Part shown: positions 25,891 to 34,925 of the stretch, in pieces | How positions within the stretch are numbered: the stretch's first letter is position 1 | Layout of the letters: every line of letters starts with the position of its first letter | Source of the DNA: Burkholderia ambifaria | GTDB taxonomy: Bacteria; Pseudomonadota; Gammaproteobacteria; Burkholderiales; Burkholderiaceae | Assembly (NCBI RefSeq): GCF_001443045.1 | Contig: NZ_LKPJ01000007.1 | Location: 247,102-311,101, forward strand | Length of the DNA stretch: 64,000 nt | Direction: 5' to 3' | The notes under the pieces: generated by a model | The model's input: only the letters and a program-made list of their open reading frames with translations | Told to the model about the DNA's origin: nothing | Database searches by the model: none | Position numbers and translations under genes: made by a program

Positions 25891-26978
25891 TGGACAAAAT
25901 CATGTCAACCGCCACCCGTTTCCCGTTCAAGACCGCTTACGTTGCCGCATCCTTGGTCGCGGCAGGCATGGCCGTATGGGGCTGCGCACGGCTCGTTTCC
26001 GCACCGGCTACCGAGTCAACGAACGACGCCTACGTACAGGCCGACTTCACGCTCGTTGCACCGCGCGTCGCCGGTCAGATTTCCGACGTCCTGGTGGACG
26101 ACAACGAGTCGGTGAAAGCCGGCCAGTTGCTGGTACGCATCGACGATCGCGACTTCCGCGCGGCATTGCTGAGTGCCCAGGCGGATGTGATTGCGGCCAA
26201 GGCGTCCGTGGCCAATTTCGAAGCCGAGATTGCACGACAGCCATCGCTCGTCGGGCAGGCGCGAGCGACGCTTCGGTCCGACGAGGCCAGTATCGCGTTT
26301 GCGCGGGCGAATGCATCGCGTTACCAGAATCTCTCGGAAGCCGGTGCAGGCACGGCACAGGAGCAGCAGCACGCTTCGACGACGCTCGCCGAGCAGCTCG
26401 CCCAGCAAGCGCGCGATCAGGCCGTGTTGACGGCGACCGAGCAGAACCTCGACGTCCTGCGCGCCGGACGCGACAAGGCGGCGGGCGCGCTGGCGCGTGC
26501 CGAGGCGGCGCTGGAACAGGCCACGCTCAATCTGTCCTATACGGAAATCCGCGCGCCGGTTGACGGAAAGATTGGACGACGTTCCGCGCGGGTGGGTGCG
26601 TTCGTGACGCCCGGGACAGCGATTCTCGCGATCGTTCCGCTCCGCGACGCCTATGTCGTGGCCAACTTTCAGGAAAACCAGATCACCAACATGCGACGAG
26701 GTGCCGGCGTACGCATCAAGGTCGACAGCTTTCCGGGCGTCGTGATTCGCGGCCATGTGGACGGTCTCGCGCCCGCGACCGGCGTGAGCTTCGCGCCCAT
26801 CGCGCCCGACAACGCGACAGGCAATTTCACGAAGGTCGTACAGCGTGTACCCGTCAAGATCACGATCGACCGCGGGCAGCAGGCAGCGTCTGCACTGAGT
26901 GTGGGGCTTTCCGTCGAAGCGGAAGTGGCCGTTGGCGAGCATCGCGATGTGCCGGTGGCGGGAGGGAACGGGAAATGA
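25890..26978 (+). CDS. HlyD/EmrA-type membrane fusion protein
   Basis: 362 residues. One N-terminal membrane anchor (residues about 12-35), then the usual lipoyl halves (VAPRVAGQISDVLVDDNESV and YTEIRAPVDGKIGRRSARVG) flanking a long alpha-helical hairpin, then a beta-barrel domain. It links the EmrB-like pump to the outer membrane channel. The start could be ATG 25890, overlapping the upstream stop, or ATG 25902. Its own stop overlaps the next start (ATGA). Confidence 0.92.
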   Translation: MDKIMSTATRFPFKTAYVAASLVAAGMAVWGCARLVSAPATESTNDAYVQADFTLVAPRVAGQISDVLVDDNESVKAGQLLVRIDDRDFRAALLSAQADVIAAKASVANFEAEIARQPSLVGQARATLRSDEASIAFARANASRYQNLSEAGAGTAQEQQHASTTLAEQLAQQARDQAVLTATEQNLDVLRAGRDKAAGALARAEAALEQATLNLSYTEIRAPVDGKIGRRSARVGAFVTPGTAILAIVPLRDAYVVANFQENQITNMRRGAGVRIKVDSFPGVVIRGHVDGLAPATGVSFAPIAPDNATGNFTKVVQRVPVKITIDRGQQAASALSVGLSVEAEVAVGEHRDVPVAGGNGK

Positions 26979-28513
26979 AAACGAGCGAATTCTCCGTACG
27001 CGAGACGGTACTGGCGATACTCGCATGTCTCGTGATGGCGGGATGCACGTTGGGTCCTGACTTCGAACGTCCGAAAAGCCCGACACCCGATGTCTTCAGC
27101 CGCACCGAAGCGGCGCAAGCTTCGAGCAAACCCGTCGAATCGCCATTCAATCCGGATTGGTGGACGCTCTTCGGCGATCCGATACTCGACTCGCTGGAAA
27201 AACAGCTCGCCGACGCGAATCTGGACGTGGCAGCGGCCTCGGCACGCCTGCGACAGAGCCGTGCGCAACGGCGCGTTGCGGGTGCCGCGGAACTTCCCAC
27301 CATCGTCGGCGCTGCATCGTATGACCGCGAGCGTGGAAGCGAGAACGGCATATTGTCGTTGCTTGGCGTCACGCCGACACAGACTCAACCGCAATCGGCA
27401 TCGGGAAACGCGCCGGTCGGCGTGGCGGCGTTGCCGGGATCCAAAGGTTCGCCGGCCTACAATTTGTATCAGTCGGGTTTCGATGTATCGTGGGAGATCG
27501 ACATCTGGGGCCGGGTTCGACGCGGCGTCGAAGCTGCAACCGCATTGACCGACGCGTCTTACGAGGATCGCAATGCCGTGCTGCTGTCGGTCCGGGCCGA
27601 GCTCGCGCGGGACTATATCGAGTTGCGCGATACGCAGTCTCAGCTTCGTATCGCACGGCAGAACCTCGAGATTGCCCGGGATGCAGTCAACCTCACGCAA
27701 GTTCGCGTGCGCGAAGGGGTAACGACGGAGCTCGACGTCGCCAATGCCTCTGCACAGGCCGAGTCGATTGAAAGTCTGATCCCGACGCTCGAAGCGAAAT
27801 GCGAGACGACGATCAATGCGATTGGCGTGTTGCTCGCACAGAATCCGGGGGCGCTGCGGGATGTGCTCGGCGAGTCTCGCGACGTTCCGCCGCTCCCTGA
27901 ACACGTGCCGATCGGCTTTCCGTCCGAACTCATGCTGCGCAGACCGGATGTCAGGAGAGCGGAGGCGCAGCTGCATGCAGCAACGGCGTCGATCGGAATG
28001 GCGAAGGCCGACTTTTATCCGCGCATTTCGTTGAACGGCAGCGCGGGTTTCCAGAGCCTGCAACTGTCGAGCCTCGCCAACTGGGCATCCGGCCAGTTCG
28101 TCGTCGGGCCGTCGATTACGCTTCCGATCTTCGAGGGTGGCCGTCTCAAGGGAATGCTCCACCTGCGGGAAGCGCAACAACAGGAGGCCGCGATCAACTA
28201 CCAACGTACCGTACTCGAGGCATGGCGGGAAGTGGACGACGCGCTGGTCGTCTACACTGCCGAACAGCGCCGGCGCGATCGGCTCGTATCCGTGGTGACG
28301 CTGAACCAGCGCGCGCTCGCGATCGCGCGGCAACGGTACAAGGCGGGAGCGGTCGATTACCTCGATGTACTGAACGTGCAGAAGCAGCTGGTGGCGGCAC
28401 AGAGCAATCTCGAGCAAAGCAAGGCAACCGCCGACACCAACCTCGTCACGCTTTGCAAGGCACTCGGTGGCGGCTGGGAATCGACGTACTCGATTCAGGA
28501 CGCTGCTCGCTGA
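26975..28513 (+). CDS. outer membrane efflux lipoprotein (NodT/OprM family)
   Basis: 512 residues. The signal peptide ends in a lipobox LVMAGC with Cys24 as lipidation site, followed by TLGPDFERP, typical of the family. Two internal repeats contain the long TolC-like helices; FPSELMLRRPDVRRAEAQL is a family signature. It forms the trimeric outer membrane channel of the tripartite pump. ATGA overlap with the adaptor gene shows the three efflux genes are translated together. Confidence 0.93.
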   Translation: MKTSEFSVRETVLAILACLVMAGCTLGPDFERPKSPTPDVFSRTEAAQASSKPVESPFNPDWWTLFGDPILDSLEKQLADANLDVAAASARLRQSRAQRRVAGAAELPTIVGAASYDRERGSENGILSLLGVTPTQTQPQSASGNAPVGVAALPGSKGSPAYNLYQSGFDVSWEIDIWGRVRRGVEAATALTDASYEDRNAVLLSVRAELARDYIELRDTQSQLRIARQNLEIARDAVNLTQVRVREGVTTELDVANASAQAESIESLIPTLEAKCETTINAIGVLLAQNPGALRDVLGESRDVPPLPEHVPIGFPSELMLRRPDVRRAEAQLHAATASIGMAKADFYPRISLNGSAGFQSLQLSSLANWASGQFVVGPSITLPIFEGGRLKGMLHLREAQQQEAAINYQRTVLEAWREVDDALVVYTAEQRRRDRLVSVVTLNQRALAIARQRYKAGAVDYLDVLNVQKQLVAAQSNLEQSKATADTNLVTLCKALGGGWESTYSIQDAAR

Positions 28514-28543
28514 CAAGGCGCTCAGGCGTAAACTCACCCCAAC

Positions 28544-28568
28544 AAAAAAGGCCCGGCAAAGCCGGGCC
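28544..28568 (-). terminator. intrinsic terminator of the FAD oxidoreductase gene
   Basis: GGCCCGGC-AAA-GCCGGGCC preceded on the plus strand by six A. Read on the minus strand this is a GC hairpin followed by a U6 run, 67 bp after the oxidoreductase stop. On the plus strand the U-run is missing, so it stops the efflux mRNA less well. Confidence 0.85.
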
Positions 28569-28634
28569 AATCAGATCGAGACACAAGGAGAATCCCGCCC
28601 ACCCCACACCGGGCGGTCACGCCGCACTACCGCA

Positions 28635-29807
28635 CTACACGACGTTCTTTTCGACGATCGGCCGGTTTTCGAGCACACGCTCCCAGCCGAGCGACGACAG
28701 GTCGAGCGATTCATACCGCCCGCCCAGAATCAGTTCACTCACCCCACGCCCGGTCGCAGGCCCCTGCTGCAGCCCGTGCCCGCTATATCCGTTCGCGAAC
28801 ACGACGTTGTCGAGCTCGGGGTGATACCCGATGATCGCGTTGTGATCGAACACGTTGTACTCGTAGTATCCGGACCAGCAGTTCTCCACGCGCAGCGCTT
28901 CGAACTCCGGCACGCGATTCGCAAGCGTCGGCCAGATCACCTCGTCGAACAGGTCGTGATCGACCTCGTCGAGCGGCAGATCGTCGGGATCGCGATCGGG
29001 GCTCGGCGACGTCCCGCAGATATACGTGCGCCCTTCCGGCCGGAAATACACGCCCGTCGGATCGATCAGCAGCGGGCAATCGGTGAGCTTCGCCGGCGAC
29101 GACACGTTGAAGATGCTGCGACGCCGCGCATACACGGGAATGTCGATGCCCATCATCGACGACAGCGTGCGCGTCCACGCACCAGCCGCGTTGACGAGCG
29201 TGTCGCACGCGTAGCGCTCGCCGTCGCTCGTCATCACATGCGTTACCTTGCGACCATCGCGAACGACGCCGGTCACGTCCGACGGCACGTAGCGCGCGCC
29301 CAGCGCCTGTGCCTTCTTGCGCAGCGCCTGCACGAGCCCGTAGCCGTCGAACCATCCTTCGCCGCTGACGCCATACGCGCCCGACACGAGATCGTCGACG
29401 TTCAGCCACGGGAACTTCGCGCGCAGCGCATCGCGATCCATCAAGCGGATATCGGCACCGAGCTTCGTTTGCAGCGCATGGTTCTCGCGCAGCGTCGCAT
29501 CGCCTGCCGGCGTCGCGAGGAACAGGTAACCGCCCTCATGCAGATCGATCGACGGCCGGCTGCCGTCGACCTCGAGCCGTTCGCCGATCGTGCGCAGGAA
29601 ATCGATTCCGAACAGCGACATCTCGATCGACAGCGGCGTCGAGAACTGCTGGCGAATCGACGCGGCCGACAGCGCCGACGACGACTTCGCATAGGTGGGA
29701 TCGCGTTCGATGACGGTCACGGACACCGTCGGATCGGTAGCACGCAGGAAATACGCGATCGAGCTGCCGATCACACCACCGCCGACGATGACGACTTGAG
29801 AACTCAC
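28635..29807 (-). CDS. FAD-dependent oxidoreductase, DAO (D-amino acid/glycine oxidase) family
   Basis: 390 residues from GTG 29807, chosen because GGAG lies seven bases upstream; a GTG at 29825 would add six residues. The N-terminal dinucleotide motif is VVIVGGGVIGSSIAYFL, and the C-terminal FAD loop is GYSGHGLQQGPATGRGVSEL. Such enzymes oxidise secondary or primary amines (sarcosine, glycine, D-amino acids, glycine betaine derivatives). The LivK-type binding protein gene upstream on the same strand suggests amine or amino acid catabolism. Confidence 0.88.
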   Translation of the reverse strand: MSSQVVIVGGGVIGSSIAYFLRATDPTVSVTVIERDPTYAKSSSALSAASIRQQFSTPLSIEMSLFGIDFLRTIGERLEVDGSRPSIDLHEGGYLFLATPAGDATLRENHALQTKLGADIRLMDRDALRAKFPWLNVDDLVSGAYGVSGEGWFDGYGLVQALRKKAQALGARYVPSDVTGVVRDGRKVTHVMTSDGERYACDTLVNAAGAWTRTLSSMMGIDIPVYARRRSIFNVSSPAKLTDCPLLIDPTGVYFRPEGRTYICGTSPSPDRDPDDLPLDEVDHDLFDEVIWPTLANRVPEFEALRVENCWSGYYEYNVFDHNAIIGYHPELDNVVFANGYSGHGLQQGPATGRGVSELILGGRYESLDLSSLGWERVLENRPIVEKNVV

Positions 29808-29831
29808 GACTGACTCCAGTTGCACGTGAAA

Positions 29832-29853
29832 GGCGCGGCCAGCCGGCCGCGCC
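29832..29853 (-). terminator. candidate terminator after the LivK-type gene
   Basis: GGCGCGGCC and GGCCGCGCC form a perfect 9-bp stem with a 4-bp loop, followed on the minus strand by TTT. It lies between the binding protein and oxidoreductase genes and would separate their transcripts. Confidence 0.45.
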
Positions 29854-30000
29854 CGAAGGTTGTTCGTGCCGCGTCGCGCGCGGCGCCGTGCGTGTGGACC
29901 GCCCGGCGAATCGCCTCGACATGCACCGCGATCGGATCCGATCGCTTCGGGTATTTCAGCACGTCCGGCGTCGCCGCGAAAGCCCGCACGCGTCGGGTAT

Positions 30001-31152
30001 TCAGTCCGACGTTTGCGTGGTGACGGGCTGCCACGCGGCGTTCTTCACTTCATACAGCGTCGAGCTCGGGTTCTTCAGGTCGCCGGTATTCGTGAACGCG
30101 ATCGTGCCGGTGATGCCGTCGTAGCGCGTGCCCTTCAGCGCGCCGTTGAAATCGGCCGGCTTCGCCGAGTTCGCCTTCTGCATCGCGTTGATCGCGACCC
30201 ACGTCGCGTCGTACGCGAACGGCGCATACGCGAGCATGTCGACGCCATACTTCTGCTTGAATTTCGTTTCGAACTGCTTGCCCTTCGCGAGACGCGACAG
30301 CGGCTGCCCGTATTCCCACACGGCCGCGCCTTCGGCCGCATTGCCCGCGAGCTTGATGAAGTTCGCGTTCATCACGCCGCCGCCTGCCAGGAACTGCGCG
30401 CGGATGCCGAGCTGGCGCATGCGCTTGACCAGCATCGCGGACTGCGCGTCGAGGCCGCCGAAGAACACCAGGTCGGCATTCGTGCTCTTGATCTTCGTGA
30501 GCTGCGCGCTGAAGTCGACGGCCTTGTCGTTCGTGAATTCGCGCGCGACGATCGTGCCGCCGTTCGCCTTCGCGGCCTTTTCGAACTCGTCGGCTTCGCC
30601 CTGGCCGAACGCGGTGCGGTCGTCGATGATCGCGATGCGCTTCGCCTTGGTCACGCTCGCCGCATACGCGCCGGCGTTGCCGGCGTTCTGCGTGTCGGTT
30701 GCGATCACGCGGTACACGGTGCCGAACCCGGCGCGCGTGATGTCGGGATTGGTCGCCGACGGCGTGATCATCGGAATGCCGGCCTTCGCGTAGATCTTCG
30801 ACGCGGGCAGCGTCGTGCCCGAATTGAAGTGGCCGATCACGACGGCCACCTGTGCGTCGGTCAGCTGCTGCGCGGCCTGCACGCCGATGCGCGGGTCGCT
30901 CTGGTCGTCCTGCGATGCGACGACGAACTTCACCGGCTTGCCGCCGATCGTCGTGTGCGCGGCGTTCGCCTCGTCGACGGCCATGCGCACGCCGTTCTCG
31001 ATGTCCTTGCCGTAGGCGGCGCCGCCGCCGGTCAGCGGCACGGCCACGCCGACCTTGACGACCGTCTCCTGCGCGTGGGCCGCGCCCGTCTGGAACGCGA
31101 AAATCGCGGCGGTCAGTGCGATGCCGGAAAGCGAGCGAATGCGGAACGTCAT
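30001..31152 (-). CDS. periplasmic branched-chain amino acid-type ABC binding protein (LivK-like)
   Basis: 383 residues from ATG 31152 (AAGGA eight bases upstream). A Sec signal peptide ends near AHAQ. The mature chain starts ETVVKVGVAVPLTGGGAAYG, the typical LivJ/LivK opening, and has PMITPSATNPDITRAGFGTV. It captures a branched-chain amino acid or similar ligand for a LivHMGF-type importer; no permease or ATPase gene is adjacent, so it works with one encoded elsewhere or as an orphan receptor. Confidence 0.93.
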   Translation of the reverse strand: MTFRIRSLSGIALTAAIFAFQTGAAHAQETVVKVGVAVPLTGGGAAYGKDIENGVRMAVDEANAAHTTIGGKPVKFVVASQDDQSDPRIGVQAAQQLTDAQVAVVIGHFNSGTTLPASKIYAKAGIPMITPSATNPDITRAGFGTVYRVIATDTQNAGNAGAYAASVTKAKRIAIIDDRTAFGQGEADEFEKAAKANGGTIVAREFTNDKAVDFSAQLTKIKSTNADLVFFGGLDAQSAMLVKRMRQLGIRAQFLAGGGVMNANFIKLAGNAAEGAAVWEYGQPLSRLAKGKQFETKFKQKYGVDMLAYAPFAYDATWVAINAMQKANSAKPADFNGALKGTRYDGITGTIAFTNTGDLKNPSSTLYEVKNAAWQPVTTQTSD

Positions 31153-31582
31153 CGGCCAATCCTTCTTGTATGGGTCGGGATGCGGCGCGCGACCATCGCG
31201 CGCCGGCGACCTCTCGCGTGCCGGTGATTTTTTCTGTCGCCGGGGCGTCGCCAATGGCGCATCGCCTGCCGGTCGATCACCGCGGTTCCGTCTCCGGGGA
31301 ACCTGTCAGCGCGAAAGAGGTGAACCGATTGTGGGTAGCCAATACGCGTGCAGCAAACGAAATATCGGAACTATGTTGTGAGGAATTGTCATCAAGTACC
31401 GTCGCTACCGACGGTGCGCGGCCCGCTCGACGGCGGGCCCGGAAGGGGAAACTTCAAGCGATGCGCGCAGATGCCGTTGCATCAAGGCGGCGCCGGGTAA
31501 TGCCGATGGAGAATCAATCGCTGTGTCAGGCCGCCGCCCGTGACGTGACACGTCGCGCATCGCACGATTCGGTCGCGGACGC
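31153..31582. other. 430-bp intergenic region with two adjacent hairpins
   Basis: No gene. It holds the promoter of the LivK-type gene. Two inverted repeats stand side by side: ACCGTCG/CGACGGT at 31398-31415 and GGCCCGC/GCGGGCC at 31420-31439 (the second with one unpaired end base). They lie 140-180 bp past the CsbD stop and could end its transcript, but lack U-runs. Confidence 0.5.
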
Positions 31583-31786
31583 TCAGTGCCGATCGATGTG
31601 CGTATCGGTGCCCATATGCTTGCGCACCGCATCGGCTGCCTCGCCGGCCTTCTCCTGCAGCTTGCCGGCCTGCTGCTCCGCGACGCCCTGCGCTTCCGTC
31701 TCGCGGTCGCCCGTCACCTTGCCGAGCGCTTCCTTGACCGAACCCTTCACTTGTTTGAGCTTGCCTTCGATGCGATTCCTGTCCAT
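31583..31786 (-). CDS. CsbD-family stress protein
   Basis: 67 residues from ATG 31786 with CAGGAG upstream. MDRNRIEGKLKQVKGSVKEA is the CsbD signature; the rest is a charged amphipathic helix. CsbD-like proteins are small, abundant, stress-induced (in Bacillus by sigma-B) and of unknown biochemical role. A second CsbD gene is at 34503, in the same stress-type cluster. Confidence 0.93.
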   Translation of the reverse strand: MDRNRIEGKLKQVKGSVKEALGKVTGDRETEAQGVAEQQAGKLQEKAGEAADAVRKHMGTDTHIDRH

Positions 31787-31941
31787 GGTCGTCTCCTGCG
31801 ATGAGTTGGGGAGAGAGCCGACGGCAAGGCAGCCTGCGCCGCACCGCCGAGTGGACAGGATCGCAGCCGCGCGCCGCACGCGGCAGATGCGGATGCACCA
31901 GCCCGCATGGTGCATTCGCACCGATGGGGCAGCGGCCGGCG

Positions 31942-33498
31942 TCAGCCCTTGCCGGTCGCGCCGCCCTTGTCGGCAGCCTTCTCGGCGCCCTTCTCGCCGC
32001 GCGCGCCGTTCGCGTCGGCCGCGCCGACGATCCCCCGCTCGCGCGCCCACACGATCGCCTCGCCGCGGCTATGCACGTCGAGCTTCGCGTAGATCGTCGC
32101 GACGTGATTGCGGACCGTGTTCGGCGCGAGCCCGAGGCGGCCGGCGATCTCCTTGTCGGCGAGACCGTGACACAGCAGGTCGAACACGTCGCGCTCGCGT
32201 GCGGTGAGGTCCGACAGCTGCGCGCCCGCGTCCGGCGCATTCGCGCGCCGCACGTTCGCCAGTTTTTCGATCAGCGTGCGGCTGAACCACGACGCGTCCT
32301 GCATCGCGGTCTCGATCGCGTAGACGAGTTCCATCTCGGTACGCTTGCGATCGCTGATGTCGAGCAACGCGATCAGCAGGCAATCCTGGCCGTGAATCGC
32401 GACCGGGTCGGCCGATACCACGCAATCGCGCACGTCGCCATCGCGCGTGCGGATCTGCACGTCCGCGTTGCGCACGTTGCCGTCGCGCGCGAGCTGGCTG
32501 TCGATCCGCTGGCGCGCGCCGCGCTCGGCCCACAGCCCGATCTCGTCCGCGGACTTGCCGAGCAGGTCGTCGCGCGCATGGCCGGCCATCGCGACGAATG
32601 CATCGTTCACGTCGAGCAGCTCGAAGCGGTCGGCCGTGACGATCGCGGTCGCGACCGGCGCCATCCGGAACGCCTTCGCGAAACGCTCCTCGCTCTGGCG
32701 CAACGCGAACTCCGCCTGCTTGCGCGGCTCGAGATCCATGAACGTGAACAGCATGCACGCTTCGCCGTTCATGTCGATCGGCTGCCCGGCGACGACGACC
32801 GCCTTCGTGCCGCCGTCCGCGCACTTCAATACGGCCTCCATCTGCGGGATCGTCGCGCCCTCGCCGAGCCGCTCGATCGCGAGTTCGCGCCGCTCGGCCT
32901 GTTCGAGCACATCGAGTTCATAGACGGAGCGGCCGAGCACGTCGTCGCGCGCGTGGCCCGTCATGTCGAGGAAGCCTTGATTGACCTTCACGTAGCGCAG
33001 GTCGTCGAGCCGGCAGATCACGGCCGGCGCCGGATTCGCGTTGAACGTGCGCTCGAAGCGCTCCTCGGCGCTCGCCCATTCGGTCGCGTCGTGCAGCACG
33101 AGCGCGAGACAGTCGGGCTCGCCGGCCGCATTCGTCAGCACGAGGCTGCGGATCCGGTGGACCCAGCTCACGTTCTCGTCGGCGGCCGATTCGACTTCGA
33201 CCGTCACGTCGCTGAACTCCTCGCCCGCGATCACGCGGTCCATCGGGTAGTGGCCGTCGCGCACCGGATGATTGTTCCGGTAGCGCAGCCGGAAGCGCTC
33301 GCGATACTCGGTCACGTCCGCGCCGAGCGCATCGAGCTCGGTCACGCCGTGCATCGCGAGTGCGGCCTCGTTCGCCCACACGATCCGCTGGTCGGGTTCG
33401 ATGAGGATCACGCCCTCGGTGAGCCCCGCGATGATCTGATGCAACTGGCGCCGGTCGGTATGCGACTTGAGCACCTGTTCGTTTACGCGTTCGTCCAT
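31942..33498 (-). CDS. multi-PAS sensor with LuxR-type HTH
   Basis: 518 residues from ATG 33498. Three PAS domains are visible: about 20-130 (GLTEGVILIEPDQRIVWANE), 150-265 (FNANPAPAVICRLDDLRYVK) and 280-395 (FRMAPVATAIVTADRFELLD). A LuxR/FixJ HTH follows at about 430-490 (LTARERDVFDLLCHGLADKE, NTVRNHVATIYAKLDV). No kinase domain and no receiver, so it probably senses a small ligand, redox state or light directly and binds DNA. It lies between the CsbD gene and the divergent BON/CsbD group and is the likely regulator of these stress genes. Confidence 0.9.
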   Translation of the reverse strand: MDERVNEQVLKSHTDRRQLHQIIAGLTEGVILIEPDQRIVWANEAALAMHGVTELDALGADVTEYRERFRLRYRNNHPVRDGHYPMDRVIAGEEFSDVTVEVESAADENVSWVHRIRSLVLTNAAGEPDCLALVLHDATEWASAEERFERTFNANPAPAVICRLDDLRYVKVNQGFLDMTGHARDDVLGRSVYELDVLEQAERRELAIERLGEGATIPQMEAVLKCADGGTKAVVVAGQPIDMNGEACMLFTFMDLEPRKQAEFALRQSEERFAKAFRMAPVATAIVTADRFELLDVNDAFVAMAGHARDDLLGKSADEIGLWAERGARQRIDSQLARDGNVRNADVQIRTRDGDVRDCVVSADPVAIHGQDCLLIALLDISDRKRTEMELVYAIETAMQDASWFSRTLIEKLANVRRANAPDAGAQLSDLTARERDVFDLLCHGLADKEIAGRLGLAPNTVRNHVATIYAKLDVHSRGEAIVWARERGIVGAADANGARGEKGAEKAADKGGATGKG

Positions 33499-33878
33499 TG
33501 ATTGGTGGTCCACATGGTCGACATGGTTGCCGGGCCGGTCGCCTCCGCGCCGACATGCGCCGGATGGCGCGTGCCGCGATGATCGCGTGCCGCCGATACG
33601 ACGGGCAGGTGCAGATGCGCCACGCGCAATAGTACATTCGCATGCCGCGCCGCCTGCGTGCGCTACCCCGCCGAGCGGCGCGCGGCGCGGCATCCGCGCC
33701 TGCCGTCCCGCGTTGCCCCCGTCATGGCGCATGCCTCGTTCCCGCTCCTTCGTTCCGTCCCCGTGCAAACGCACTAGCCGATCCGGTGAATTTGCGCGAT
33801 GTCCGCGTGCGTTCGCGCCGGTACGCTGGTACTGCATCGGCGCGTACGCGCTGCCCTACCGCAGAGGAGGACCACCTG
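33499..33878. other. 380-bp divergent intergenic region
   Basis: No gene supported. It carries the promoters of the PAS-LuxR regulator (left) and of the small-protein/BON/CsbD group (right). No strong repeat seen. Confidence 0.5.
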
Positions 33879-34043
33879 ATGAAGCTGCATCAGACACCCG
33901 ATCCGACGCGGCCCGAACCGGCCCCGGACCATCCGCCCGAACCGTCGCCCGGCACCGATCCGCCGGTGCCGCTGCCGCCCGACGTGCCGCGCCCGGACAT
34001 GCCGCCGCGCGAGCCCGGCTACGACACGCCGATCGCGCGGTAG
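33879..34043 (+). CDS. 54-residue proline-rich protein
   Basis: ATG 33879 follows a near-perfect AGAGGAGG at 33863-33870. The product is about one-third proline with repeated P-x-P (TPDPTRPEPAPDHPPEPSPG), no signal peptide and no membrane segment, so it is probably unstructured. No family recognised. It heads the plus-strand stress group, 52 bp before the BON gene. Confidence 0.65.
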   Translation: MKLHQTPDPTRPEPAPDHPPEPSPGTDPPVPLPPDVPRPDMPPREPGYDTPIAR

Positions 34044-34095
34044 CACACGGCGCGATCGGCATTCATCCACTCACGCCAATCGCAGGAGAACATCA

Positions 34096-34449
34096 ATGAA
34101 CAAGATCTCGCACCTTTCGACACTGCTCGCCGTCAGCGCGGCCTTCCTGCTCGCCGCCGCACCGCTCACGAGCGCGCAGGCACAGGCGTCGTCGCCGGCC
34201 GGCAACGGCATGACGACCGAATCGAACCAGCCCGTCACCGACACATGGATCACGACCAAGGTGAAGAGCGAACTCGCGACCACCGAAGGCCTGAAGAGCA
34301 CTCACGTCAGCGTGAAGACGGTCGACGGTGTCGTCACGCTGACGGGCGTGCTGCCGTCGAAGATCGCGGTGAAGAAGGCCGTCGCCGTGACGCGCTCGAT
34401 CAAGGGCGTGAAGCACGTCCACGCATCCGGCCTGAAGGCTCAGGCCTGA
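34096..34449 (+). CDS. BON-domain periplasmic protein
   Basis: 117 residues. A Sec signal peptide (cleavage near AQA) is followed by one BON domain (TDTWITTKVKSELATTEGLK, VVTLTGVLPSKIAVKKAV). BON proteins such as OsmY bind phospholipid surfaces and are induced by osmotic or stationary-phase stress. CAGGAG precedes the start. It is followed by a CsbD gene 53 bp on, probably in one transcript. Confidence 0.93.
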   Translation: MNKISHLSTLLAVSAAFLLAAAPLTSAQAQASSPAGNGMTTESNQPVTDTWITTKVKSELATTEGLKSTHVSVKTVDGVVTLTGVLPSKIAVKKAVAVTRSIKGVKHVHASGLKAQA

Positions 34450-34502
34450 GTTGTCACGCGGCCGAGCGCCGCACTTTTCTCCCCTTACTCCAGGAGCGAA
34501 CG

Positions 34503-34700
34503 ATGAACGAAGACAAGATCAAGGGCCAGTGGAAGCAGCTCACCGGCAAGCTGAAGGCCAAGTGGGGCAAGCTGACCGACGACGATCTGACCGCCGCCGA
34601 AGGCAACCGCGACTATCTGGTCGGCAAGATCCAGGAGCGTTACGGGATCGCGCGCGACGAAGCCGAGAAGCAACTGAAGGAATTCGATCGCAAGCTGTAA
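34503..34700 (+). CDS. CsbD-family stress protein (YjbJ-like)
   Basis: 65 residues with MNEDKIKGQWKQLTGKLKAK and a GNRDYLVGKIQERYGIARDE tail, closely resembling E. coli YjbJ. CAGGAG lies before ATG 34503. The other CsbD copy (31583-31786) is a different subtype. Likely cotranscribed with the BON gene and the 27-residue membrane protein. Confidence 0.95.
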   Translation: MNEDKIKGQWKQLTGKLKAKWGKLTDDDLTAAEGNRDYLVGKIQERYGIARDEAEKQLKEFDRKL

Positions 34701-34763
34701 CGCGCCGGTCGTCTCACCCCGCCGCGATGCGTCCCGCGTCGCGGCAACGCGAAGGACAACGAC

Positions 34764-34847
34764 ATGGGCAAATATCTGATCGCATGGCTGCTCGGCGTGC
34801 CGGTCGGCGTGCTGGTGCTGTTCTACCTCGTCACGCACCTGTTCTGA
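34764..34847 (+). CDS. 27-residue single-helix membrane protein
   Basis: A very short gene: ATG 34764, stop 34845-34847, with AAGGA seven bases upstream. Apart from MGKYL and a short C-terminus, the product is one hydrophobic helix (LIAWLLGVPVGVLVLFYLVT). It follows the CsbD gene by 63 bp and ends just before a strong terminator, so it is the last gene of the stress group. It could be a toxin-like or membrane-regulatory microprotein. Confidence 0.6.
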   Translation: MGKYLIAWLLGVPVGVLVLFYLVTHLF

Positions 34848-34868
34848 CGCTCGCGGCGCCCATGCAAC

Positions 34869-34910
34869 GCAAACGGGCCGGAGGCTGTCATCAGCCGCCG
34901 GCCCGTTTGC
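34869..34910. terminator. bidirectional intrinsic terminator
   Basis: GCAAACGGGCCGG and CCGGCCCGTTTGC form a perfect 13-bp stem; an inner GGCTG/CAGCC stem extends it. A- and U-containing outer pairs serve both strands. It lies between the converging stress group and the DUF1338 gene. Confidence 0.88.
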
Positions 34911-34925
34911 CTTGGTGCGTCGCGC

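Noticed and set aside
28467-29813. Plus-strand open frame opposite the FAD oxidoreductase
   Set aside because: Shadow of the well-supported minus-strand enzyme; product is Arg/His-rich.
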